Below are positions 13,290-27,416 of a DNA stretch of 64,000 bases, one piece after another. The position numbers and the translations under genes are program-made. The DNA comes from Seriola aureovittata. Lineage: Eukaryota > Chordata > Actinopteri > Carangiformes > Carangidae. Below the pieces are notes generated by a model. The model was not told where the DNA came from and made no database searches. It saw only the letters and a program-made list of their open reading frames with translations. Position 1 is the first letter of the stretch, and the number at the start of each line of letters is the position of its first letter. The stretch lies in NCBI RefSeq assembly GCF_021018895.1, contig NC_079375.1:16023992-16087991 (forward strand), written 5' to 3'.

Positions 13290-14499
13290 TTTAAAAACGT
13301 CATAGTATAGTAAATTATAAAAACCGAAAAAAACAACATAAAATAATAAGGCCTCAGAAGTGAAAAATCGACTTAGTAAAGCCAAAAAAGTGAAAAATTG
13401 ACATAGTATAGTAAGGCATAAACAGTGGAAAAAATGACACGCTATAGTAGGGCATGAAAAGGCATAAAAAAGTTTTAAAAAAACGACATAGTATTGTAAG
13501 GCATAAAAAGGAAAAAAAAACACAAAGTATAGTAAGGTATAAAAAGTCATAACAATCGCCATAGTATAGTAAGGCATAAAAAGTGAAAAATCTACATAGT
13601 ATATTAAGGCATAAAAAATGAAAAATATGATACACTATAGTAAGGCATGAAAAGTGATAAAAACAACATAGTATGGTATGGCCTAAAAAGTGAAAAATCG
13701 ACATAGTTATAGTAAGGCATAAAAAGTGAAAAAACGAAATAGTATAGTAAGGACTCAAAAGTGAAAAAAACGACATAGTATTGTAATGCATAAAAAGAAA
13801 AAAAAACCAACATAGTATATAAGTCATAAAATGTGGAAAAAACAACATAGTATAGTAAGGCATGAAAAGTGAAAAAAACGACATAGTATAGTAAGGCATA
13901 AAAAGTAAAAAAAACGACATAGTATAGTAAGGCCTCAAGAGTGAAAAAAAAAAGACAGTGTAATAAGGCATGAAAAGACAAAATCAACATAGTATAGTAA
14001 GGAATTAAAAGTGAAAAAAAGGACATAGTATAGTAAGGCATAAAAAAAATGACAGAGTATAGTAAGACATAAGAAGTGAAAAAACGACATAGTATAGTAA
14101 GGCATAAAAAGTGGAAAAAATGACACGCTGTAGTAAGGTATGAAAAGTCATAAAAACATCATAGTATAGTGAGTTATAAAAACTGAAAAAAACGACATAG
14201 TATAGTAAGGCCTCAAAAGTGAAAAAAACGATATAGTATAGTAAGGCCTCAAAAGTGAAAAAACAACATAGTATAGTAAGGCATAAAAAGTGGAAAAAAT
14301 GACACGCTATAGTAAGGTATGAAAAGTCATAAAAACATCATAGTATAGTGAGTTATAAAAACTGAAAAAAACGACATAGTATAGTAAGGCATTAAAAGTG
14401 AAAAAAACGACATAGTATAGTAAGGCCTCAAAAGTGAAAAAAACAAGATAGTATAGTAAGGCATAAAAAGTGAAAAAAAAACGACATAGTATAGTAAGG

Positions 14500-15970
14500 C
14501 ATAAAAAGTAAAAAAAAACGACATAGTATAGTAAGGCATAAAAAAAAAAAAAAAAAACAACATAGTATAGTAAGGCATAAAAAGTGAAAAAATGACACGC
14601 TATAGTATGGCATGAAAAGTCATAAAAACATCATAGTATAGTGAGTTATAAAAACTGAAAATAAGGATTAAAAAGGAAAAAAACGACATAGTATAGTAGG
14701 GAATTAAAAGTGAATAAAACGACATAGTATAGTAAGGCATAAAAAGTGAAAAAAACGACATAGTATAGTAAGGCATTAAAAAGTTTTAAAAAACGACATA
14801 GTATAGTAAGGCATGAAAAGTCAAAAACGACAAAGTATAGTAGGGAATTAAAAGTGAAAAAAACGACAGTATAGTAAGGCATAAAAAGTGAAAAAAAAAC
14901 GACATAGTATAGTAAGGAATAAAAAAGTTTTAAAAAACGACATAGTATAGTAAGGCCTAAAAAGTGAAAAAAACGACATAGTATAGTAAGGAATAAAAAA
15001 GTTTTAAAAAACGACATAGTATAGTAAGGCCTAAAAAGTGAAAAAAACGATATAGTATAGTAAGGCCTCAAAAGTGAAAAAAACAACATAGTATAGTAAG
15101 GCATAAAATGTTGAAAAACAACATAATATAGCAAGGCATAAAATGTGGAAAAAACGACATAGTATAGTAAGGCATAAAAAGTGAAAAAAAATGACATAGT
15201 ATAGTAAAGCATGAAAAGTCATAAAAACGACATAGTATAGTAGGGAATTAAAAGTGAAAAAAAACGACATAGTATAGTAAGCCATAATAAGTGAAAAAAA
15301 CGACATAGTATGGTAAGCCATAGTAAGTGAAAAAAACGACATAGTATAGTAAGGCATAAAAAGTAAAAAAAAACGACATAGTATAGTAAGGCATAAAAAA
15401 TAAAAAAAAACAACATAGTATAGTAAGGCATAAAAAGTGAAAAAATGACACGCTATAGTATGGCATGAAAAGTCATAAAAACATCATAGTATAGTGAGTT
15501 ATAAGAACTGAAAATAAGGATTAAAAAGGGAAAAAAACGACATAGTATAGTAGGGAATTAAAAGTGAATAAAACGACATAGTATAGTAAGGCATAAAAAG
15601 TGAAAAAAACGACATAGTATAGTAAGGCATTAAAAAGTTTTAAAAAACGACATAGTATAGTAAGGCATGAAAAGTCAAAAACGACAAAGTATAGTAGGGA
15701 ATTAAAAGTGAAAAAAACGACAGTATAGTAAGGCATAAAAAGTGAAAAAAAACGACATAGTATAGTAAGGAATAAAAAAGTTTTAAAAAACGACATAGTA
15801 TAGTAAGGCCTAAAAAGTGAAAAAAACGACATAGTATAGTAAGGAATAAAAAAGTTTTAAAAAACGACATAGTATAGTAAGGCCTAAAAAGTGAAAAAAA
15901 CGATATAGTATAGTAAGGCCTCAAAAGTGAAAAAAACAACATAGTATAGTAAGGCATAAAATGTTGAAAA
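14500..15970. repeat. Higher-order duplication in satellite, offset about 853 bp
   Basis: A run of monomers at about 14500-15115 recurs in the same order at about 15355-15970. The shared order includes GAGTTATAAAAACTGAAAAT followed by an AAGGATTAAAAAGG unit, AGGGAATTAAAAGTGAAT, and two units carrying AAAAAAGTTTTAAAAAACG. The GAGTTATAA landmark is at 14643 and again at 15496. Small indels in A-runs separate the copies. Confidence 0.75.
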
Positions 15971-16290
15971 ACGACATAGTATAGTAAGGCATAAAAATCA
16001 AAAAATCGACATAGTATAGTAAGGCATGAAAAGTCATAAAAACGACATAGTATAGTAGGGAATTAAAAGTGAAAAAACGACATAGTATAGTAGGAATTAA
16101 AAGTGAAAAAAACGACATAGTATAGTAAGGAATAAAAAAGTTTTAAAAAACGACATAGTATAGTAAGGCCTCAAAAGTTAAAAAAACGATATAGTATAGT
16201 AAGGCCTCAAAAGTGAAAAAAATGACATAGTATAGTAAGGCATAAAAAATCAGAAAATCGTCATACTATGCAAAGGAATAAAAATGACAT

Positions 16291-16628
16291 TTGAAGACCC
16301 CTCTACGAGGGCATGTCCCTATTTGTTTTTTCTGTTTTCCTTTCAGGTGCTGGAGGTACGAATCAGCATGATATGCTACACATGACCCTGGTGTGCTATA
16401 TTAAGTCTACTTTCTTTCAGTCCTGGCTCTCTGACCTCTCTAGCTTCCTCTCTGGCTGTCTTCGTGTTTGCTCCCATGCTCCTGGCAGACCTGACGGCAG
16501 CTGTGTTCTTTCTGTTGTTTATTGTTTTCCAGTTAATTGTCGACGTATATCTCATTTTCCTTGTTGTAAATAAATTATTTGAAAGTTACCTGTCAACTCA
16601 TGTTGTCTCCCCTTTCTTGCTTAAAAAA
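16291..16628 (+). repeat. Non-satellite cassette, copy 1
   Basis: This is 338 bp of sequence unrelated to the 36-bp unit. It starts TTGAAGACCCC and has a small hairpin at 16299-16311 (CCCTC, TAC, GAGGG). A long T/C tract then ends in AG at 16345-16346, with two further pyrimidine-CAG tracts ending at 16420 and 16532. AATAAA lies at 16569-16574, followed by a TGTTGTCTCC stretch about 30 nt later. The plus strand is pyrimidine-rich, the reverse of the surrounding satellite. The layout resembles the last exon of a gene or the 3' end of a transposable element. Two overlapping plus-strand open frames (86 and 61 codons) show no family I know. Satellite resumes directly after TTGCTTAAAAAAG. Confidence 0.85.
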
Positions 16629-17464
16629 GAAAAAAACGACATAGTATAGTCAGGCATGAAAAGTCATAAAAACCACATAGTATAGTAGGGAATTAAAAGT
16701 GAATAAAACGACATAGTATAGTAGGGAATTAAAAGTGAATAAAACGACATAGTATAGTAAGCCATAATAACTGAAAAAAACGACATAGTATAGTAAGGCA
16801 TAAAAAATGAAAAAAAATGAAACTATAGAGTAAGGCATGATAAGTCATAAAAACAACATAGTATAGTAAGTTATAACAACTGAAAAAAAAGGCATAGTAT
16901 AGTAAGGCATGAAAAGTCATAAAAACGACATAGAATAGTAGAGAATTAAAAGTGAATAAAACGACATAGTATAGTAGGGAATTAAAAGTGAATGAAACGA
17001 CATAGTATAGTAAGCCATAATGAGTGAAAAAAAACGACATAGTATAGTAAGGCCTCAAAAGTGAAAAAAAACGATATAGTATAGTAAGGCCTAAAAAGTG
17101 AAAAAAAACGACATAGTGTAGTAAGGCATAAAATGTGGAAAAAAGGACATAGTATAGTAAGGGATAAAAATCAAAAAATCGACATAGTATAGTAAGGCAT
17201 GAAAAGTCATAAAAACGACATAGTATAGTAGGGAATTAAAAGTGAAAAAACGACATAGTATAGTAAGGCATAAAAAGTGAAAAAAACGACATAGTATAGT
17301 AAGGAATAAAAAAGTTTTAAAAAACGACATAGTATAGTAAGGCCTCAAAAGTTAAAAAAACGATATAGTATAGTAAGGCCTCAAAAGTGAAAAAAATGAC
17401 ATAGTATAGTAAGGCATAAAAAATCAGAAAATCGTCATACTATGCAAAGGAATAAAAATGACAT

Positions 17465-17802
17465 TTGAAGACCCCTCTACGAGGGCATGTCCCTATTTGT
17501 TTTTTCTGTTTTCCTTTCAGGTGCTGGAGGTACGAATCAGCATGATATGCTACACATGACCCTGGTGTGCTATATTAAGTCTACTTTCTTTCAGTCCTGG
17601 CTCTCTGACCTCTCTAGCTTCCTCTCTGGCTGTCTTCGTGTTTGCTCCCATGCTCCTGGCAGACCTGACGGCAGCTGTGTTCTTTCTGTTGTTTATTGTT
17701 TTCCAGTTAATTGTCGACGTATATCTCATTTTCCTTGTTGTAAATAAATTATTTGAAAGTTACCTGTCAACTCATGTTGTCTCCCCTTTCTTGCTTAAAA
17801 AA
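17465..17802 (+). repeat. Non-satellite cassette, copy 2
   Basis: I find no difference from copy 1 across the cassette, at an offset of 1174 bp. It has the same acceptor-like tracts (AG at 17519-17520, 17593-17594 and 17705-17706) and AATAAA at 17743-17748. It lies inside the second half of the 1.17-kb tandem duplication. Confidence 0.85.
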
Positions 17803-20800
17803 GAAAAAAACGACATAGTATAGTAAGGCATGAAAAGTCATAAAAACGACATAGTATAGTAGGGAATTAAAAGTGAATAAAACGACATAGTATAGTAGGA
17901 ATTAAAAGTGAATAAAACGACATAGTATAGTAAGCCATAATAACTGAAAAAAACGACATAGTATAGTAAGGCATAAAAAATGAAAAAAAATGAAACTATA
18001 GAGTAAGGCATGATAAGTCATAAAAACAACATAGTATAGTAAGTTATAACAACTGAAAAAAAAGGCATAGTATAGTAAGGCATGAAAAGTCATAAAAACG
18101 ACATAGAATAGTAGAGAATTAAAAGTGAATAAAACGACATAGTATAGTAGGGAATTAAAAGTGAATGAAACGACATAGTATAGTAAGCCATAATGAGTGA
18201 AAAAAACGACATAGTATAGTAAGGCCTCAAAAGTGAAAAAAACGATATAGTATAGTAAGGCCTCAAAAGTGAAAAAAACGACATAGTGTAGTAAGGCATA
18301 AAATGTGGAAAAAAGGACATAGTATAGTAAGGGATAAAAATCAAAAAATCGACATAATATAGTAGGGAATTAAAAGTTAAAAAAACGACATAGTATAGTA
18401 AGGCATAAAAATCAAAAAATCGACATAGTATAGTAAGGCATGAAAAGTCATAAAAACGACATAGTAGAGTAGGGAATTAAAAGTGAAAAAAAAGACATAG
18501 TATAGTAAAGCCTCAAAAGTGAAAAAAACGACATTGTATAGTAAAGCATGAAAAGTCATAAAAACGACATAGTATATTAGGGAATTAAAAGTGAATAAAA
18601 CGACATAGTATAGTAAGGCATAAAATTTGGAAAAAACGACACAGTATAGTAAGGCATAAAATGTGGAAAAAACGACATAGTATAGTAAGGCATAAAAAGT
18701 GAAAAAAACGACATAGTATAGTAAGGCATAAAAATCAAAAAATCGACATAGTATAGTAAGGCATAAAAAGTGGAAAAAACGACATAGTATAGTAAGGCAT
18801 AAAAAGTGGAAAAAATGACACGCTATAGTAAGGTATGAAAAGTCATAAAAACATCATAGTATAGTGAGTTATAAAAACTGAAAAAAACGACATAGTATAG
18901 TAAGGCATAAAAATCAAAAAATCGACATAGTATAGTAAGGCATGAAAAGTCATAAAAACGACATAGTATAGTAGGGAATTAAAAGTGAAAAAACGACATA
19001 GTATAGTAAGGCATAAAAAGTGAAAAAAACGACATAGTATAGTAAGTCATAGAAAGTGAAAAAAACGACATCGTATAGTAAGGCATAAAAAGTGAAAAAA
19101 ACGACATAGTATAGTAAGGCATGAAAAGTCATAAAAACGACATAGTATAGTAGGGAATTAAAAGTGAAAAAAACGACATAGTATAGTAAGGCCTAAAAAG
19201 TGAAAAAAACGATATAGTATAGTAAGGCCTCAAAAGTGAAAAAAACAACATAGTATAGTAAGGCATAAAATGTTGAAAAACGACATAGTATAGTAAGGCA
19301 TAAAAATCAAAAAATCGACATAGTATAGTAAGATACGAAAAGTCATAAAAACATCATAGTATAGTGAGTTATAAAAACATCATAGTATAGTGAGTTATAA
19401 AAACTGAAAAAAAACGACATAGTATAGTAAGGCCTCAAAAGTGAAAAAAACGATATAGTATAGTAAGGCCTCAAAAGTGAAAAAACAACATAGTATAGTA
19501 AGGCATAAAAAGTGGAAAAAATGACACGCTATAGTAAGGTATGAAAAGTCATAAAAACATCATAGTATAGTGAGTTATAAAAACTGAAAAAAACGACATA
19601 GTATAGTAAGGCATAAAAAGTGAAAAAAACAACATAGTATAGTAAGGCCTCAAAAGTGAAAAAAACGAGATAGTATAGTAAGGCATAAAAAATGAAAAAA
19701 CAACATAATATAGCAAGGCATAAAATGTGGAAAAAACTACATAGTATAGTAAGGCAAAAAAAGTGAAAAAAATGACATAGTATAGTAGGGAATTAAAAGT
19801 GAAAAAAACGACATAGTATAGTAAGGCCTAAAAAGTGAAAAAAACGATATAGTATAGTAAGGCCTCAAAAGTGAAAAAAACAACATAGTATAGTAAGGCA
19901 TAAAATGTTGAAAAACGACATAGTATAGTAAGGCATAAAAATCAAAAAATCGACATAGTATAGTAAGATACGAAAAGTCATAAAAACATCATAGTATAGT
20001 GAGTTATAAAAACTGAAAAAAAACGACATAGTATAGTAAGGCCTCAAAAGTGAAAAAAACGATATAGTATAGTAAGGCCTCAAAAATGAAAAAAACGATA
20101 TAGTATAGTAAGGCCTCAAAAGTGAAAAAAACGATATAGTATAGTAAGGCCTCAAAAGTGAAAAAACAACATAGTATAGTAAGGCATAAAAAGTGGAAAA
20201 AATGACACGCTATAGTAAGGTATGAAAAGTCATAAAAACATCATAGTATAGTGAGTTATAAAAACTGAAAAAAACGACATAGTATAGTAAAGCATGAAAA
20301 GTCATAAAAACGACATAGTATAGTGAGTTATAAAAAGTGAAAAAAACAACATAGTATGGTAATTCATAAAATGTGGAAAAAAAGACATATTATAGTAAGT
20401 CATAAAATGTGGATAAAACGACATAGTACAGTAAGGCCTCAAAAGTGAAAAAACCGACGTAGTATAGTAAGGCATGAAAAAAAAAAAAGACATAGTATAG
20501 TAAGACATAAGAAGTGAAAAAACGACACAGTATAGTAAGGCATAAAATGTGGAAAAAACGACATAGTATAGTAAGGCATAAAAAGTGGAAAAAATGACAC
20601 GCTGTAGTAAGGCATGACAAGTCATAAAAACATCATAGTATAGTAAGGCATAAAAAGTGAAAAAAACGACATAGTATAGTAAGGCATAAAAAGTGAAAAA
20701 AACAACATAGTATAGTAAGGCATAAAATGTGGAAAAAACAACATAGTATAGTAAGGCATAAAAAGTGAAAAAAACGACATAGTATAGCAAAGCATAAAAT

Positions 20801-21789
20801 GTTGAAAAAACGACATAGTATAGTAAGGCATAAAAAGTGAAAAAAACGACACAGTATAGTAAGGCATAAAATGTGGAAAAAACGACATAGTATAGAAAGG
20901 CATAAAAAGTGAAAAAAAACGACATAGTATAGTAATGCATAAAATGTGAAAAAAACGATATAGTATAGTAAGGCCTCAAAAGTGAAAAAAACAACATAGT
21001 ATAGTAAGGCATAAAATGTTGAAAAACGACATAGTATAGGAAGGCATAAAAAGTGAAAAAATGACACGCTATAGTAAGGCATGAAAAGTCATAAAAACAT
21101 CATAGTATAGTAAGGCATAAAAAGTGAAAATAACGACATAGTATAGTAAGGTATAAAAATCAAAAAATCGACATAGTATAGTAAGGCATGAAAAGTCATA
21201 AAAACGACATAGTATAGTAAGGCATAAAAAGTGAAAAAAAAAAAAAAAAAAAAACGACATAGTATAGTAAGGCATAAAAAGTGAAAAAAACGACATAGTA
21301 TAGTAAGGCATGAAAAGTCATAAAAACGACATAGTATAGTAAGGCCTCAAAAGTGAAAAAAACGACATAGTATAGTAAGGCATGAAAAGTCATAAAAAAG
21401 ACATAGTATAGTAAGGAATTTGAATTGAAAAAAACGAAATAGTATAGTAAGGCATAAAAATCAAAAAATCAACATAGTATAGTAAGGAATTCAAAGTGAA
21501 AAAAATGACATAGTATAGTTAGGCATAAAAAGTGAAAAAAATGACAGTATAATAGGGCATAAAAATCAAAAAAACGACATAGTATAGTAAGGCATGAAAA
21601 GTCATAAAAAAGACATAGTATAGTAAGGAATTTGAATTGAAAAAAACGAAATAGTATAGTAAGGCATAAAAATCAACATAGTATAGTAAGGCATTAATAG
21701 TGAAAAAAACGACATAGGATAGTGAGGAATTAAAAGTGAAAAAAACGACATAGTATAGTAAGGCATAAGAAGTGTAAAAAAAGACATAG

Positions 21790-24700
21790 TAGTAAGGCAT
21801 AAAAAGTGGCACACTATAGTAAGGCATGAAAAGTCATAAAAACATCATAGTATAGTGAGTTATAAAAACTGAAAAAAAAAGACATAGTATAGTAAGGCCT
21901 CAAAAATGAAAAAAAACGACATAGTATAGTAAGGCCTCAAGAGTGAAAAAAACGACATAGTATAGTAAGGCATAAAAAGTGAATAAAACGACATAGTATA
22001 GTAAGGCATAAAAAGTGAAAAAAATGACATAGTATAGTAAGGCATAAAAAAAAATGACAGAGTATAGTAAGACATAAGAAGTGAAAAAACGACATAGTAT
22101 AGTAAGGCATAAAAAGTGAAAAAAACGACATAGTATAGTAAGGCATAAAAAGTGGATAAAATGACACGCTATAGTAAGGTATGAAAAGTCATAAAAACAT
22201 CATAGTATAGTGAGTTATAAAAACTGAAAAAAACGACATAGTATAGTAAGGCCTCAAGAGTGAAAAAAACGACATAGTATAGTGAGGAATTAAAAGTGAA
22301 AAAAACGACATAGTATAGTAAGGCATAAGAAGTGTAAAAAAAGACATAGTAGTAAGGCATAAAAAGTGGCACGCTATAGTAAGGCATGAAAAGTCATAAA
22401 AACATCATAGTATAGTGAGTTATAAAAACTGAAAAAAACGACATAGTATAGTAAGACCTAAAAAGTGAAAAAAATGACATAGTATAGTAAGGCATAAAAA
22501 GTGGCACGCTATAGTAAGGCATGAAAAGTCATAAAAACATCATAGTATAGTGAGTTATAAAAACTGAAAAAAAACGACATAGTATAGTAAGGCCTCAAAA
22601 ATGAAAAAAAACGACATAGTATAGTAAGGCCTCAAGAGTGAAAAAAACGACATAGTATAGTAAGGCATAAAAAGTGAATAAAACGACATAGTATAGTAAG
22701 GCCTCAAGAGTGAAAAAAAAGATATAGTATAGTAAGGAATTCAAAGTGAAAAAAATGACATAGTATAGTTAGGCATAAAAAGTGAAAAAAATGACAGTAT
22801 AATAGGGCATAAAAATCAAAAAAACGACATAGTATAGTAAGGCATGAAAAGTCATAAAAAAGACATAGTATAGTAAGGAATTTGAATTGAAAAAAACGAA
22901 ATAGTATAGTAAGGCATAAAAATCAACATAGTATAGTAAGGCATTAATAGTGAAAAAAACGACATAGTATAGTGAGGAATTAAAAGTGAAAAAAACGACA
23001 TAGTATAGTAAGGCATAAGAAGTGTAAAAAAAGACATAGTATAGTAAGGCATAAAAAGTGAAAAAAATGACATAGTATAGTAAGGCATAAAAAGTGGCAC
23101 GCTATAGTAAGGCATGAAAAGTCATAAAAACATCATAGTATAGTGAGTTATAAAAACTGAAAAAAAACGACATAGTATAGTAAGGCCTCAAAAATGAAAA
23201 AAAACGACATAGTATAGTAAGGCCTCAAGAGTGAAAAAAACGACATAGTATAGTAAGGCATAAAAAGTGAAAAAAAACGACATAGTATAGTAAGGCATAA
23301 AAAGTGAAAAAAAACGACATAGTATAGTAAGGCATAAAAATGAAAAAAAAACGACATAGTATAGTAAGATACGAAAAGTCATAAAAACATCATAGTATAG
23401 TGAGGAATTAAAAGTGAAAAAAATGACATAGTATAGTAAAGCATGAAAAGTCATAAAAACGACATAGTATAATAAGGCATAAAAATGAAAAAAAAAGACA
23501 TAGTATAGTAAGGCATAAAATGTGGAAAAAACAACATAGTATAGTAAGGCCTCAAAAGTGAAAAAAACGATATAGTATAGTAAGGCCTCAAAAGTGAAAA
23601 AATGACATAGTATAGTAAGGCATTAATAGTGAAAAAAACGACATAGTATAGTGAGGAATTAAAAGTGAAAAAAACGACATAGTATAGTAAGGCATAAGAA
23701 GTGTAAAAAAAGACATAGTATAGTAAGGCATAAAAAGTGAAAAAAATGACATAGTATAGTAAGGCATAAAAAGTGGCACGCTATAGTAAGGCATGAAAAG
23801 TCATAAAAACATCATAGTATAGTGAGTTATAAAAACTGAAAAAAAACGACATAGTATAGTAAGGCCTCAAAAATGAAAAAAAACGACATAGTATAGTAAG
23901 GCCTCAAGAGTGAAAAAAACGACATAGTATAGTAAGGCATAAAAAGTGAAAAAAACGACATAGTATAGTAAGGCATAAAAAGTGAAAAAAACGACATAGT
24001 ATAGTAAGGCATGAAAAGTCATAAAAACGACATAGTATAGTAGGGAATTAAAAGTGAAAAAAACGACATAGTATAGTAAGACCTAAAAAGTGAAAAAAAC
24101 GATATAGTATAGTAAGGCCTTAAAAGTGAAAAAAACAACATAGTATAGTAAGGCATAAAATGTTGAAAAACGACATAGTATAGTAAGGCATAAAAATCAA
24201 AAAATCGACATAGTATAGTAAGATACGAAAAGTCATAAAAACATCATAGTATAGTGAGTTATAAAAACTGAAAAAAAACGACATAGTATAATAAGGCATA
24301 AAAAGTGAAAAAAAAAGACATAGTATAGTAAGGCATAAAATGTGGAAAAAACAACATAGTATAGTAAGGCCTCAAAAGTGAAAAAAACGATATAGTATAG
24401 TAAGGCCTCAAAAGTGAAAAAACAACATAGTATAGTAAGGCATAAAAAGTGGAAAAAATGACACGCTATAGTAAGGTATGAAAAGTCATAAAAACATCAT
24501 AGTATAGTGAGTTATAAAAACTGAAAAAAACGACATAGTATAGTAAGGCATAAAAAGTGAAAAAAACGACATAGTATAGTAAGGCCTCAAAAGTGAAAAA
24601 ACAACATAATATAGCAAGGCATAAAATGTGGAAAAAACGACATAGTATAGTGAGGAATTAAAAGTGAAAAAAACGACATAGTATAGTAAGGCATAAGAAG

Positions 24701-24870
24701 TGTAAAAAAAGACATAGTATAGTAAGGCATAAAAAGTGAAAAAAATGACATAGTATAGTAAGGCATAAAAAGTGGCACGCTATAGTAAGGCATGAAAAGT
24801 CATAAAAACATCATAGTATAGTGAGTTATAAAAACTGAAAAAAAACGACATAGTATAGTAAGGCCTCAAA
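21790..24870. repeat. Series of 0.56-1.0 kb higher-order units in satellite
   Basis: A distinctive shortened unit, AAAAAGTGGCACGCTATAG or a one-base variant, occurs near 21807, 22367, 22501, 23095, 23774 and 24773. Each time it is followed by a CATGAAAAGTCATAAAAAC unit and a GAGTTATAAAAACTG unit, and usually by CCTCAAAAATG and CCTCAAGAGTG units. The spacing of about 560, 130, 590, 680 and 1000 bp shows repeated segmental copying with loss and gain of monomers. Confidence 0.7.
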
Positions 24871-27416
24871 AATGAAAAAAAACGACATAGTATAGTAAGG
24901 CCTCAAGAGTGAAAAAAACGACATAGTATAGTAAGACATAAGAAGTGAAAAAACGACATAGTATAGTAAGGCATAAAAAGTGAAAAAAACAACATAGTAT
25001 AGTAAGGCATAAAAAGTGGAAAAAATGACACGCTATAGTAAGGTATGAAAAGTCATAAAAACATCATTGTATAGTGAGTTATAAAAACTGAAAAAAAAGA
25101 CATAGTATAGTAAGGCATAAAAAGTGAAGAAAACGACATAGTATAGTAAGGCATAAAAAAGTTTTAAAAAACGACATAGTATAGTAAGGCATAAAAAGTG
25201 AATAAAACGACATAGTATAGTAAGGCATAAAAAGTGAAAAAAACGACATAGTATAGTAAGGCATAAAAAGTGAAAAAAACGACATAGTATAGTAAGGCAT
25301 GAAAAGTCATAAAAACGACATAGTATAGTAAGGCCTAAAAAGTGAAAAAAACGATATAGTATAGTAAGGCCTCAAAAGTGAAAAAAACAACATAGTATAG
25401 TAAGGCATAAAAAGTAAAAAAAATGACAGTATAATAAGGCATAAAAATCAAAAAAACCACATAGTATAGTAAGGCATGAAAAGTCATAAAAAAGACATAG
25501 TATAGTAAGGAATTTGAATTGAAAAAAACGAAATAGTATAGTAAGGCATAAAAATCAAAAAATCAACATAGTATAGTAAGGAATTAAAAGTGAAAAAAAC
25601 AACATAGTATAGTAAGGACTCAAAAGTGAAAAAAAACGACATAGTATAGTAAGGCCTCAAGAGTGAAAAAAAAGATATAGTATAGTAAGGAATTCAAAGT
25701 GAAAAAAATGACATAGTATAGTTAGGCATAAAAAGTGAAAAAAATGACAGTATAATAGGGCATAAAAATCAAAAAAACGACATAGTATAGTAAGGCATGA
25801 AAAGTCATAAAAAAGACATAGTATAGTAAGGAATTTGAATTGAAAAAAACGAAATAATATAGTAAGGCATAAAAATCAACATAGTATAGTAAGGCATTAA
25901 TAGTGAAAAAAACGACATAGTATAGTGAGGAATTAAAAGTGAAAAAAACGACATAGTGTAGTAAGGCATAAGAAGTGTAAAAAAAGACATAGTATAGTAA
26001 GGCATAAAAAGTGAAAAAAACGACATAGTATAGTAAGGCATAAAAAGTGAAAAAAATGACATAGTATAGTAAAGCATGAAAAGTCATAAAAAACGACATA
26101 GTATAGTAGGGAATTAAAAGTGAAAAAAAACGACATAGTATAGTAAGCCATAATAAGTGAAAAAACAACATAGTATAGTAAGGCATAAAAAGTGGAAAAA
26201 ATGACACGCTATAGTAAGGTATGAAAAGTCATAAAAACATCATAGTATAGTGAGTTATAAAAACTGAAAAAAACGACATAGTATAGTAAGGATTAAAAAG
26301 GGAAAAAAACGACATAGTATAGTAGGGAATTAAAAGTGAATAAAACGACATAGTATAGTAAGGCATAAAAAGTGAAAAAACGACATAGTATAGTAAGGCA
26401 TTAAAAAGTTTTAAAAAACGACATAGTATAGTAAGGCATGAAAAGTCATAAAAACGACATAGTATAGTATGGATTTAAAACTGAAATAAACGACATAGTA
26501 AAGTAAGGCATAAAATGTGGAAAAAACGACATAGTATAGTAAGGCATAAAAAGTGAAAAAAACGACATAGTATAGTAAGGCATAAAAAGTGAAAAAAAAC
26601 GACATAGTATAGTAAGGCATAAAAAGTAAAAAAAAACGACATAGTATAGTGAGGCATAAAAAATAAAAAAAAACAACATAGTATAGTAAGGCATAAAAAG
26701 TGAAAAAAACGACATAGTATAGTAAGGCATAAAATGTTGAAAAAACGACATAGTATAGTAAGGCATAAAAAGTGGAAAAAATGACACGCTATAGTAAGGC
26801 ATGAAAAGTCATAAAAACATCATAGTATAGTGAGTTCTAAAAAGTGAAAAAACAACATAGTATAGTAAGTCATCAAATGTGGAAAAAAAGACATAGTATA
26901 GTAAGTCATAAAATGTGGAAAAAACGACATAGTATAGTAAGGCCTCAAAAGTGAAAAAAACGACGTAGTATAGTAAGGCATAAAAAAAAATGACAGAGTA
27001 TAGTAAGACATGAGAAGTGAAAAAACGACATAGTATAGTAAGGCATAAAATGTGAAAATAACGACATAGTATAGTAAGGTATAACAATCAAAAAATCGAC
27101 ATAGTATAGTAAGGCATGAAAAGTCATAAAAACGACATAGTATAGTAGGGAATTAAAAGTGAATAAAACGACATAGTATAGTAAGGCATAAAAAGTGAAA
27201 GAAACGACACAGTATAGTAAGGCATAAAATGTGGAAAAAACGACACAGTATAGTAAGGCCTCAAAAGTGAAAAAAACGATATAGTATAGTAAGGCCTCAA
27301 AAGTGAAAAAAAACGACATAGTATAGTAAGGCATAAAAGGTGAAAAAATGACATAGTATAGTAAGGCATAAAAAATCAGAAAATCGTCATACTATGCAAA
27401 CGAATAAAAATGACAT

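Larger units (their letters stand above)
16100..18345. repeat. 1.17-kb tandem duplication carrying the non-satellite cassette
   Basis: About 1.07 kb at 16100-17170 is repeated at 17275-18345 with a constant offset of 1174 bp across the cassette. Both blocks contain an AAAAAAGTTTTAAAAAACG unit, the 338-bp cassette and then the same series of monomer variants, ending in a GGGATAAAAATC unit. The cassettes of the two blocks look identical, so the duplication is recent or has been homogenised. Confidence 0.85.

Noticed and set aside
16313..16649. Plus-strand open frames of 86 and 61 codons in each cassette as genes
   Set aside because: They overlap in different frames, begin inside or after a splice-acceptor-like tract, match no family I know and run into satellite. 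Their repetition only reflects copying of the cassette.
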